The notes under the pieces are model-generated. The model was not told where the DNA came from. It saw nothing but the letters and a program-made list of their open reading frames with translations, and searched no databases. Shown here one piece after another: positions 21,035-30,907 of a stretch of 64,000 bases of DNA. The first letter of the stretch is position 1. Each line of letters starts with the position of its first letter. Position numbers and translations under genes: made by a program. The stretch is from NCBI RefSeq assembly GCF_958979055.1, contig NC_084898.1, forward strand, positions 878,001-942,000, in the 5' to 3' direction. Source of the stretch: Alnus glutinosa (lineage: Eukaryota > Streptophyta > Magnoliopsida > Fagales > Betulaceae).

Positions 21035-24000
21035 CTATTGAGCTGCAGACTCTGTAAAGGGACTCCTCATTTGAGCAGCAGGACCAGAGTCTACTTCCAT
21101 GGCAGAAGCTCTTGGAGGGGAAGCGGGCTGCACCTCCACATCTGGGTATGCGGCCTTGAACCTTGCTCGCAGACCTTCATCAACTAATCTTACTCCATTC
21201 AATTGATTACCGAGTGACATCCACCTGATAAATAGACAAGTAATCAGCAACATGAAACGAAATAAAACCCATATACCAAGGCGCAGCTTGTCTGAAAGTA
21301 GTCGGAGTGCTGCTGTGTGGAAGACCTGTTTTTTATGGTGTATTTGAAGGGAAAGCAATTGTAGGAGTTTTGACTTTTGAGAAGACGAGGGAAGAGCACA
21401 AGTATTTTTTTTTTCTTCAATACTAATCTGTGAACAGCTGCTTATATTTCTCATTTGGTCTTAAATTTTCATAATTTTCTTATTCTTTTTTCTTCTTCTA
21501 ACTATGTGTTTTCTCTTGTATACTTCTTGTGTACTTAGGGGTGCCTTGCGCTTTTAATAATATTTTGTTTACTTATTAAAAAAAAAAAAACAAAAAAGGC
21601 TTGTCTGCTACATGAGCACAAACTGCAAAGCCTATTTCTAATCACCAAGTCCCATGGAGAGCTAAAGAGAAGAATAAAAGAAGGCCTCTACGGTTAGGAA
21701 ACAGTAATAACCCAGGATCCTAGGCCATGACACTATAATTTTGTTCAAAAGCATTTAGCCTCAGATATTATTGTCAAAATTAGAGTCCAGCTTCCTCGGG
21801 TCTTTACAAAAATAAAATCCTCAAGCACCTTTATCTCATTATTGTCAAAATGATTAAGTTGCTGATAAATAGGAATGAGGCCAAAAAAAATACGACAAGA
21901 AGCACTAGTATGGGTCAAGAAAAAAATACCCTGCATGAGTGTTGTGCATGCGAGCAAACAATTCCAGCTTTCTTGTTCTTGGACTTATCCTCTCCAGCAA
22001 AGGGTACATCTGCAGCAATAGATTTATTAACTCAAGTTTACATCTAGTAAACCTGGATATAAATTATTTTCTAAACAACCCTAAAAAATCATAAGATAAT
22101 GCTTATAGTATAACCATTGAGCAGAAGGCACAAAAATTATGGTGAAAGAATGTGGCCATCAGCATGTAGTAACTTGCAACCCTATTACAGGAAGCACTAA
22201 TGTTCATACGAGCATACCAGTAAAGGTACCAGGAAGTGATAACCATAAAAACTATAAGATATGTGTTCTACTCACCTCATCTGGCTTACGGCTAGTCTCT
22301 CGAACTTCAGCAACAACGACATCAGTATCGATGTTCCTGTTTACTTCTGGATTGCCCTTTATTCCAACAAGGCAATGCTCCTTACTGTGATTGAGCCAGT
22401 GACCCGTCCTCCCTGTTCTAATTATTCGCTGAAGCTGATTAGTCTTCACCCAAATGACCTCCTCAATACGCTTGTACCCCCAAAGTTCTAAACTGCAAAA
22501 AGGATAGTAATAAGCTTGTAAGCCAAAAGTAAGCAATAAACATGTGTCATGTTTCAAGCTTCTCAGCCAATATCAATAACCATCCATCAGAGAGTTATGA
22601 ACATTATAGTTGACAGATGGCAAAAAATAAGCACACACCATTCACGTCCAAGCTCCATTGCACGTCCAGTGACCCAAAGAAAAATCAGACCATCGGTCTG
22701 CAATGCAGGAACATTCAGATTGCGCATTTCATCATCAGCCATGGTCCCATAAGGCAACTCCATATGAATGTCCCAAGGTGGATCTGCCATTATAACTCCA
22801 AATTGCCCTAAAATGTCCATTCTAAAGTTCCGGATATCACAATTAATCCATTGCGGTTCTCCAAGTTCTACTTCTGAACAATATTCAGCACGCTTTAGTG
22901 GTTTAGGAGGAGGAAGCACATCAGGCATTTGGTCTATCTCGTAATGAACATATTTGCATGTCTGTCAAAAATACATTACTCCATGTAAAAAGAAAGAGAG
23001 GAAAAAAATAAGTATTTAAGAATACATAAACCCAGTAAAAATGTTGTTTCAGGGGAGAAAATTTACCTTCATGTGACGGCAAGTATCTAGAAAAGAACAG
23101 TCCCCTAAATTGATGTCAGTATGTGGAGCAATTATTCGCCGAAAATGAACCTGGAAAGACTTGAAATTTTCAATTCAAAGAAAGCAAAAATATTCATAAA
23201 TTTCAAGATCAAGGTGATGTCTAGCCATATGAGGAGGATAGAGTAAATTATTAGTACCATCAAAAGAACTAAGATTTGGGGCTCCTCAAATCAAAGTCAA
23301 ATGACTTCACATGAATAATAATATTCTATACAACTAAATTGTCAAACTAGTTCTCTTTTCTCAGACAAGGAAAGCTGATTGAATGAGACTGTTCAGCGAA
23401 CTGTGAGGCTGCAAATCAAAGAAAACCTTAGCCCGTTACAAGAGATTTGGCTGCCTCAAATGAAATTGACACCCATGTCCGGAATTAGTTAACTTGTTGG
23501 TATCATTAAGGTCTAGCCGAAGACCTTCTGCCTATTACGGGAAAGTATAACAAGTACCACAACTGTATCCTTGTCTAGTACAAAATTTAACAATTTAATA
23601 TTTACCAGCATGCATTTAAAATCCTAAGAAACACCACATCCGAAAGTATCGCTTTCTATGTTCTCACTTTTCATATCATCACACCACGTGCTCTATCCAT
23701 ATTGCGCCTTGTGATATGCTTGAGCTTTCTTCAAAATATCGTTTTCTACTCGAACAAATTGGAAGATAAAGCCAGTGTTCAACTACTAAAAGATTTAAGT
23801 TGACATCCAGACGTGAAGAACAAAGTTACAAGTCAATTAGGAACCAGAATGATTGATTACTATAATTACAATGAAATCCAACTATTTACACTGTACTTTG
23901 ACTTGCACTTAGGATGAGCTCCGGCTATTTATAGGAGGCTCACTTGAGGTTTTCAGTGATTGACTTGAGTAAAAAGTTTATCTAACTTTGAATAGATACA

Positions 24001-27000
24001 TGTTTGTAGCGGCAAAGCCACATGAAAACCAGAGAGGGCATCAATGGCGAAGCCACATGTAGACCAAGAGGGCCATGACCCCTCCAAGGATAATGAAAAG
24101 TGGCTTGATATATATGTCTGCGTCTGAGGAAGTTTCCTAGTGGCTGCACTTACAGCCCCACAAATCCCAATACGAACTGTGTATTTTTTTTTTCCTAAGC
24201 ACGTGTCATATGTTCTTTCAAAAGTATACCACTTTTTACTAGAAATTCTAAACTCATTCACTATTTGAATTACTCAAATTGATTTCCCATTCATATAATT
24301 ACTATGACCACATGGTCATCATAAGATTATCTTAAATCAAAGTACGTGTTAGGGAGATTGATACCTTGATGAGTCTTTTAATGAGCCCATAATATAACAT
24401 ATTGAGACACAACAAAACCCAAAAGCTTAAGCCTATAGATTTGGGCTCAACTATGCTATATTAACCACTCAGACTTCTTACATCTTTTCAATGTGGAACT
24501 CAATCCTTTTTACACTCAAACATGTATACTCAACAATCTTCCCCTCATGTGTGAGTTCATCACCACATTGTTATATTCCCCCCTTAAACGGAAGACTTTT
24601 TACCAATCTTATGGGAACTCTCCAAGATCACTTGTGGGCTATGTGGGTTTTGTCTGCGCCATGCACCTTTATCCCTATTCCATGGACTCTCATTTGTGCC
24701 CGTGCCATGAACCTTTTTGCTCCTTGCTCAAGGGATTCTTGTCCATGTTCACAGCTTACACCATTTTTACTCCTACTGTAGGAACCCTTGTACAAGCCCA
24801 TGCCATGAACCTTTGCCTTTTCATTCCAAGGACGCTCATCTATGCTCGCATTGTATAACTTCTTATCTCTACGACATGGACCTTTGTCCGTGCTTGTACC
24901 ACTATACTATACCGCACACCACCATCGGCTCTGATACCACTTGTTAGAGAGATTGATACCTATGTGAGTCTTTTAGTGAGCCCATAATATAACATATTAA
25001 GATACCACACAACCTAAAAGTTTAAGCCTATGGACTTTGGCTCAACTATACTATATTAACCACTCACACTTTTTACATCTTTCCAATGTGGAACTCAATC
25101 CTTTTTACATTCACACATATATACTCAACAGTAAAAAACAAAAAAGCTGAGACTTCCACCATACTCCCCTTTTGTCTGCATTTTCTGGTCACATAGCAAC
25201 GACACCATTCCACTTCTACAAGCACTCCAGTCCAAAAAGCCATTGATAAATTTTCAATATTTATGTTTTTCCTCCTCTTTTTTTTTGTATTTTTTTCTAG
25301 TTTATTTTTATCAAAATTTTGTTTTAATTTGTATGTGGTTTGATCTTGAATTTCGATTCCTTTGCTCATTAGATATTTGTATTATGTTTCATTATAAAGA
25401 AAAATAACTTCTACTCACTCACGTGGTATTGATTAGAGAGACAAAAGATACCCAATATTTTTATCAATCTTGGCACATATATGTTGAGTTTGATAGATGA
25501 CCTTTTCGTTGTACACCTATTGGGTTACAAAATACTTCATTTGCATCTTGATATGTTTTTATAATATAATTTTGTGCCAATATACGTAGTAGAATACAAA
25601 GCATATCGCAAAAATAAAGTACATAATACAAAATCATCATAACTTCAGTTCTGCCCCCTGAAACATAAATTCCTGGCTTTGCCACTGCCTGTTCTATATA
25701 TGCATATTCATGTAGCTTTGTATCTGTGTTAGGCACAGGGAAAATGCTGATAACAAAATACAAGAAACAAGAGTAGATGATCATATACATGTTCTGTGCT
25801 ACTAAAAAAATGCTTACAAACTCTACTTACTAACCTTCTCACATGCCATAAAGGAACCAGTTTGACGCCGGCAATCCTCTTTTGTTAGGGATGAACAGTA
25901 CTCCTTCAGGTTCGGACCACCTATGGTTTTGAACTGAAAACAAAATTTAGAACAAGAAAACATGAACACTCTAATGATCCACGCAAGCTAAAGTATTTGC
26001 AAGGAACTAACGTTGCAACTAATACCCGCAGATATAAGTAAACATGGCCTGGGTTGTTGACCTAAATCTAATCTCTTCCAGATAGCATACACAATTGTAA
26101 GAAATGGCTACAAAAGTTCCAAAAATAAACCTTTTCAGCCACAGCAGTCTCCTTAGCAGTAGGCCGGTGAATGAGGTCCAAAAGCTCCTCACCAGTCTTT
26201 GATTTCTGCATCTCCATAAAAGACTTCTTTTTCAACAATGCTTCAAGATCCTTCATATCATCCTCCTCAGTCCTCAGCTTCTGCATCACACCCATTGGCC
26301 TATGCGTTGGATGAACACCAACCCCTCTGCCCATCACCCCAACACCTCCTCTTAGCCCCCTTGGCCCCGGCGGCGGCATAATCGGCTCCCCACCAGGTCC
26401 CACCCACATGTCCTGCATTGGCCTCTGACCAAACACTCCAACCCCACCATTCACATCCACCAATTGCTGACTCTGAAACTGACCCACATTCACATTCGCA
26501 TTATTCACACTCACATCACTCCCCAAAGTCTCGTGCTTGCTCTCTGGCAACTCTCTCAGAAGCCGAGTCCTATCGATCCCTAAGACCATCACTCGTGATT
26601 TCCCACTCACCTCAAAGGCCTCCAAGTCAACCCCACCATTATCCTCAGCCATCGACCTCAACGCCATCTCCACCGCCAGTATCGCCCCGGACTCACCTCC
26701 GAGCTCTCTCAGCGCCGCCCTCTCCGCCGGCGTGGCGTTCTGATCGTTCTCCAGCTTCCTCAGCACTGTCGACGAGTCGATCGGCGCGAATGGGACCCGA
26801 CCCAAGAGACAAACAGCCACCATCGACCGCACCACCGACAAGGGACTCACCGGCTCGCTCTCTGGCTCGCGAGCCCGAACCGGTTCTGGGTCTTGGGTGT
26901 GGGTGGGCAAGGCTGGTTTGGTTGTGGGTTTGATGGGGTTGGGGATGGGGTTGGGCTTTGGGAGAGTGGGCGTGGGAGTGAAGGGTCGGTGGTTGAATGT

Positions 27001-27177
27001 GGAGACGACCTTCAGAGAGAGATCGATGGACGACACGATGTTGGGCACGAAGGATTGGAGAGAAGCCAAAAGGTTGAGGTGGGTATTGTGCTGAGACTCC
27101 ATGCGAGCTTGGAGCTGTTGATGGACGGCTTTGATTCTCGCCACGGTGTCTTCGTTGCCGCCCGATTGGGTTTCCAT
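21035..27177 (-). CDS. MTA: N6-adenosine mRNA methyltransferase MTA (METTL3-type)
   Basis: Catalytic subunit of the m6A writer complex, which methylates adenosine in nuclear pre-mRNA together with MTB and FIP37. Seven exons on the minus strand: 26131-27177, 25835-25933, 23067-23150, 22639-22961, 22276-22492, 21930-22009 and 21035-21224. They sum to 2040 nt (679 residues; Arabidopsis MTA is about 685). The start [10 protein letters not shown] matches the family N-terminus. Two CCCH zinc fingers span about residues 360-422, with DPPW at about 470-473 and the MT-A70 fold continuing through [17 protein letters not shown] and HSKEHCLVG. The C-terminus [11 protein letters not shown]-like is conserved. 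Intron 2 (23151-25834) is enlarged by nested repeats. No defect is seen in the coding sequence. Confidence 0.96.
24044..25692. mobile_element. Possible hAT-like element in MTA intron 2, hosting a TRIM
   Basis: The left end CAATGGCGAAGCCACATG and the right end TGGCTTTGCCACTG form short inverted termini of the CAGTGGC(G)GAGCCA type common to plant non-autonomous hAT elements. The adjacent inner sequences (GGGCCATGACCCCTCC and TCTGCCCCCTGAAACATAAA) also fit that group. No convincing 8-bp target duplication was found and a partial tandem copy of the left end precedes it (about 24009-24042), so the limits are uncertain. The TRIM at 24347-25130 lies inside. Confidence 0.4.
24347..25130 (-). mobile_element. 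TRIM (miniature LTR retroelement) in MTA intron 2
   Basis: Two direct repeats of 189 bp (24347-24535 and 24942-25130), both bounded by TG...CA in the minus reading (TGTTGAGTATA...CTAACA). Directly inside the 5' LTR on the minus strand is GTGGTATCAGAGCC (about 24926-24940), the initiator-Met tRNA primer-binding site. Just before the other LTR is a purine tract (GAGGGGAAGA, about 24536-24547). The 406-bp internal region encodes no gag or pol protein. Size and signals define a TRIM. LTR divergence is visible and flanking target repeats are not clean, so it is an old fossil, though both LTRs and both priming signals remain. Confidence 0.85.
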
Positions 27178-27524
27178 TGTTCTCTGTGTCTGACTGTGGC
27201 ACTGTGAAAGAGTTCGGAGGCGTTGCCAAACCAACTATTTATTCTTTCTTTTTTCGAAAAAATATAATTTAAACCCACAAATTAACCTTTTTTTCTCTAA
27301 ATGGCCTCTCAAAATACCAAAGCTTTCAATCTAACCCTCCAAACAACTAAAACCTTTAAAAAATGCCCATTTTGATGAAACATCCTCATAATACTCATGT
27401 AAAGTGTCATTTTTCAATTAAAAAATAAAATTCAAAAATAAATAAACTAAAATTTTATTTCTTAATTTTATTTTTATTTCTATTTTTTAAAAAAAAAGAT
27501 AGGTGTTTAGAATAGAGTTATTTC

Positions 27525-27713
27525 TCAACCGTGACTCGATCTTCCCGACACCCCTTCGGCCACCGTCCATTTCTCTGTCAGAAACCGATCGAGGTCTTCC
27601 ACAACGATGATAGACTTGCTTGTCGTTTGTAACAAAACAAAATTCAAATTGGTATCATTCATAACCTTCAAAAGATCAATATCATAGACATCTAATGATA
27701 GGAAATCAGTCAT
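27525..27713 (-). pseudogene. Captured fragment of an AAA-ATPase (BCS1-like) gene
   Basis: The minus strand reads LSLDVYDIDLLKVMNDTNL, then LLQTTSKSIIVVEDLDRFL, which matches the part of plant mitochondrial-type AAA-ATPases around Walker B (V/I-V/I-V-E-D-L/I-D). The segment covers only about 50 family residues; the Walker A motif upstream and the rest of the ATPase domain are missing, and the text after TEKWTVAEGVSG loses similarity. The same frame stays open upstream to about 27810 (QPEDVLLISRIVV...), a part I do not recognise. Its position between MULE termini indicates transduplication rather than a resident gene. Confidence 0.65.
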
Positions 27714-27981
27714 GTCTGTGTTTGGAGAGGCAGGGACGAGTTTGCCGAGCTGCAGGTGTGCATCGTGCCCAACGACGATCCTGGAAATAAGCAGTACGTC
27801 CTCCGGTTGATCCCAATATTTTTTTTTTGAATTATTTTTTGATTTTTTTGATTTTTTTTGATTTTTTTTGATTTTTTTTTTGAATTGAAAAATGACATGT
27901 GGCAGGGGGTATTATGAGGATATTTCGCCAAAATTGACATTTTTCAAAGGTTTTGGTTTGGTGGCCGGAGTGCAAGCCTTG

Positions 27982-29043
27982 TGAAAAATAAATATTTGAC
28001 TTCTAAATACCAAGTGTATGTTCGTGTGCAACAAAAATATCTTAACTGCGAAAATAAAAAAGACAAGATATTTGTTGACGAAGTGAAAACTCTGTGAAGA
28101 GAAAAACCACTCTGGGGCAGCAAAACCCATGAAATCTACTATCCAAAGGTAAAGCAAGTTACAAAGCATTCATACTCACAAAACTTATTGCAGTAGTCAT
28201 ACCTTTAACTATAACACGGAGCACGTCGTGAACGCTTCCCAACCAAGTCTCCTACTTGAAGGGGTCTTTGATGGAATCATTTACCTTAGGGTCGACCTCT
28301 AAGATAGACTTCACATGAACTATTGAGCACACATCGGCAACGGCTAGAGAGCTAGCAAATCTTCAAATCTCCCTAAACACTCTCTCTAACCACGATGAAA
28401 TTCTCTACTGAATTCTTACAAATAACAAACCTAGAGCTCTCTTTAAATAGGCTTTAGAAAACCGAATTCTAGACAAATTCGGACTCTGGTTGTGGAGCGT
28501 CCGGACGGAAGATAGCATCGTCCGGATGGTCTTCTGCGACCGCCTTTCCAGAATAGCGCGATTCTTCCCAAAATAGGACTACGTCCGGACGACTTAGCCG
28601 AGCGTCCCGGCAGTCTTCACTGTAACTCCTTTTCGCGTTCGTAAAGGAAACCCGGAATATTCTAGAATGCTAGGTAGCGTCCGGACGTGTTGCCATGTCG
28701 TCCGAATATCATGTAGAAACTTTCCAAACAGTGTCAACTGAAATCTAACTTCCGTGTAGAACTTAGAGTAGCTTGACCTAGCGTCCGGACGGCGTTGCTC
28801 TAAGGTCTAGACGTCTTCAACGCTGAAGTTTCTAGACACTGCAGGGCATTCGGACGCCTTCAAAGGCTCGTCCGAACGGTTGCACAGGAACCAGCTAGCT
28901 GACTTGGAATTTGTATGAAATCTTCATAAGCACTGTCCATATAATTTGAAGATTCTGAATAAGACCGATAATCCTGTTTAAATAGCAACCATTACATAAA
29001 ACGTTTTTGTCATCCAAAATATAGCCAACATAAAATACTAACA
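27982..29043 (-). mobile_element. Solo LTR, Copia-type, inside the MULE
   Basis: A 1062-bp block bounded by TG...CA (minus reading TGTTAGTATTTTATGTTGG ... TTATTTTTCA) and flanked by the 5-bp duplication CCTTG (27977-27981 and 29044-29048). The sequence resembles plant Ty1-copia LTRs, including GGTTTTGCTGCCCCAGAGTG and GTCAACAAATATCTTGTC near its 3' end. There is no internal domain and no second LTR, so it is a solo LTR left by LTR-LTR recombination. It entered the MULE after that element had inserted. The perfect target repeats suggest moderate age. A striking set of CGTCCGGACG-like motifs lies at about 28495-28870. Confidence 0.8.
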
Positions 29044-29284
29044 CCTTGGTAGTTTAGAGAGCCATCCAGAGAAATGATGGTAGTTTGGGGGGCTAAATTG
29101 TATTTTTCCCTTTCTTTTTTTTCTTTGGCTGAAGAGAAGGTTTTAGAAACGGCGGGTATTAGAGGATGGGATTGGGAATTCGGATTTCTAATAATTTATT
29201 ATAGCAATTTAGGTAATAAATGTGAGGGAGTTTATGGTGGCTTATTTGTCCCAATTGAAATGATTCACCTCCAATTGAAATGAA

Positions 29285-29565
29285 CCAAACTTCTCAGGAA
29301 AGCACGCTTAACTATGGAGTTCTGATAAATTCATGGCCATCACGGCTTTAAAACATATTGTGTGTGGTATCAAAGTGCACCGCAACTAGCCTGGTGGCCC
29401 CACCCAGAATATTGTCCTCTTTGGTATCTTGGGTGACTCAAACCCTCTACCTCAAGGCTTTGTTCCTTCTACCCAAACCAGTTGGGCTCCTAACGCGTTA
29501 TATCAAGAATGATGCATTTATACATATAAGCACATTTCCATTCTCAGGCGATGTGGGATGTCACA
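29285..29565 (-). mobile_element. Cassandra-like TRIM remnant with 5S rRNA-like segment
   Basis: In the minus reading it starts TGTGACATCCCACATCGCCT at 29565, runs through AACGCGTTAGGAG and GGACAATATTCTGGGTGG, and reaches ATCAGAACTCC.TAGTTAAGCGTGCTT at about 29335-29297. That last part is 5S rRNA sequence. A 5S-derived internal promoter inside a TRIM LTR is the hallmark of Cassandra. It is an incomplete, clearly old copy without a detectable partner LTR. Confidence 0.65.
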
Positions 29566-30117
29566 CCAATAATTTTTATTAGGACTTTCTTATTTTTATT
29601 ACCCGAATTATTAACAATTCGAAAAAAAAATTGTTGAGATATCTATCCCTAGATTTGAGTTGCAGTCCTAAGTTAGAATATAAAGTCAAGTGAATTGCGG
29701 TCAAGATCTTTATTATGAATGAGGATTTCCCTGCAATTTGGTCACCCCTACTAATAAGGGGCTACCGGTTCACCTACTCCAAATAAGTAGGTGTAGGTCT
29801 TGCATCTTGAACTGCTCATTCTCTCTGTCACGTAATTCAGACAGCCCAATTGTAGGGAATCTGAATTCAAATTTTACTAGTCATGCTCGAACTAGACTTA
29901 AGATAAGACTGAGTTTTAAAATAAAATTTAATTATTATTTTTAGAAGAATTTCATAACAGAATTATCCTAAAAATTATATACGATCTTAATCTTTTTACA
30001 TATATGTATAGTATTATAGTATTTATATACCATTTTTTTCCTGTTGTAGTACTTGTATCTTAAATACTCATTTTTCTACCAACTCATGCATTTGAAAGCT
30101 TCAATTGAAAAGAGATC
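29566..30117. other. Spacer, no gene seen
   Basis: AT-rich; the patch at about 29735-29830 (CACCCCTACTAATAAGGGGC) contains a short hairpin and motifs shared with repeats at about 30570 and 59210. No coding potential recognised. Confidence 0.4.
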
Positions 30118-30125
30118 CTCCAGAC

Positions 30126-30330
30126 CAGGGGCGGAGCCAGCCCCCCCAAGTTGGGGGGGCCAAATTGAAAAAAAAAAATTTGGGGGGGCCAAAATTAGAA
30201 AAAATAATAAATTTTGGAGTTAAATTTTAATTTTTTTTTAAATTTTTAAATTTTTTTTTTTTTTTTTGGGGAGAACCTTGGGGCTTGGGGGGGCCAGGCC
30301 CCCCCAAGCCTCAAGGTGGCTCCGCCCCTG
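30126..30330. mobile_element. hAT-type MITE with perfect TSD
   Basis: A 205-bp element beginning CAGGGGCGGAGCCAGCCCCC and ending in the complementary GGTGGCTCCGCCCCTG. It is flanked by the identical 8-bp repeat CTCCAGAC (30118-30125 and 30331-30338), the duplication length of hAT transposons. The interior is G/C runs plus AT-rich filler. The clean termini and TSD point to recent insertion. Confidence 0.9.
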
Positions 30331-30338
30331 CTCCAGAC

Positions 30339-30907
30339 CATCAAATTAAGATGAGTATATGGAGCATTTCTTTAATTTGCTGGGAATCATATTGTAGTTC
30401 TATTACATAGCTGTTGCAGTTAAGTCCAAAGCCCTATTTCACTGCTTAGATGAAATTTTGGAATACTTATGTAACTGAAAGATTCAATTGTAGTTGCAGC
30501 CAATTGACTGTTTGTCTTCTCAATTGGATACAAATTTCTAATAATTATATAAGAGAACTTTTAGGGGACTTAACTGCCCTAACAAGTAATCAGGTTGCTC
30601 GAGACTTGTTCGGATAGATGGACTCGATACTTTCAACATGAGTGGGTTTTGTATTAAAAATGCAAGAAACAAGTATTCAACCTTGTATAACATTTGAATT
30701 TTTTATTTTTTTATCACCAACTTTCTACCAGTTTGGTAAGAATTCTATGTAGGAAGTGACTTCGACAGGATTACATTAATAACGTCATTCGCTAAACAAT
30801 TAAATTTTCTTAAATTTTTTCACCGATATTGTACTACGTGATAAAAATTGTAGTATCCCGAACATTTTACAACAACAATTGGTTTCTTTTCTGGGCTCTA
30901 TATATCT
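30339..30907. other. OPT gene 3' flank
   Basis: AT-rich; probably includes the OPT 3' UTR near 30850-30907 (minus). A motif GTTGCTCGAGACTTGTTCGGA (about 30594-30614) recurs inside the intronic MITE near 31858-31880. No gene seen. Confidence 0.4.

Larger units (their letters stand above)
27255..29110. mobile_element. Pack-MULE-like element carrying a host gene fragment
   Basis: Inverted termini related to those of the element at 715-1568: the left begins CGAAAAAATATAATTTAAAC and the right ends TAAATTGTATTTTTCCC. They share TTTCAAAGGTTTTGG/CCAAAACCTTTAAA and TGACATGTGGCAG/TGTAAAGTGTCA blocks. It is flanked by the 10-bp direct repeat TTTCTTTTTT (27245-27254, 29111-29120), though the low complexity of that repeat weakens it as proof. 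The core (27500-27820) is unique-looking and contains an AAA-ATPase gene fragment. The right terminus is split by the solo LTR at 27982-29043. No transposase is present. It lies 80 bp upstream of the MTA start codon. Confidence 0.72.

Noticed and set aside
24491-24947. Overlapping plus-strand open frames with repeated CCATGAACC-like text
   Set aside because: They fall in the internal region of a TRIM, which encodes no protein, and have no family similarity.
26418-26933. Pro/Ser/His-rich open frame of 171 codons on the plus strand
   Set aside because: It lies entirely within MTA exon 1 on the opposite strand; the sense strand is clearly the MTA N-terminus.
29280-29340. Possible 5S rRNA gene
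   Set aside because: Only about 40 bases resemble 5S and they lie within a Cassandra-like LTR context, so it is retroelement sequence and not a 5S gene.
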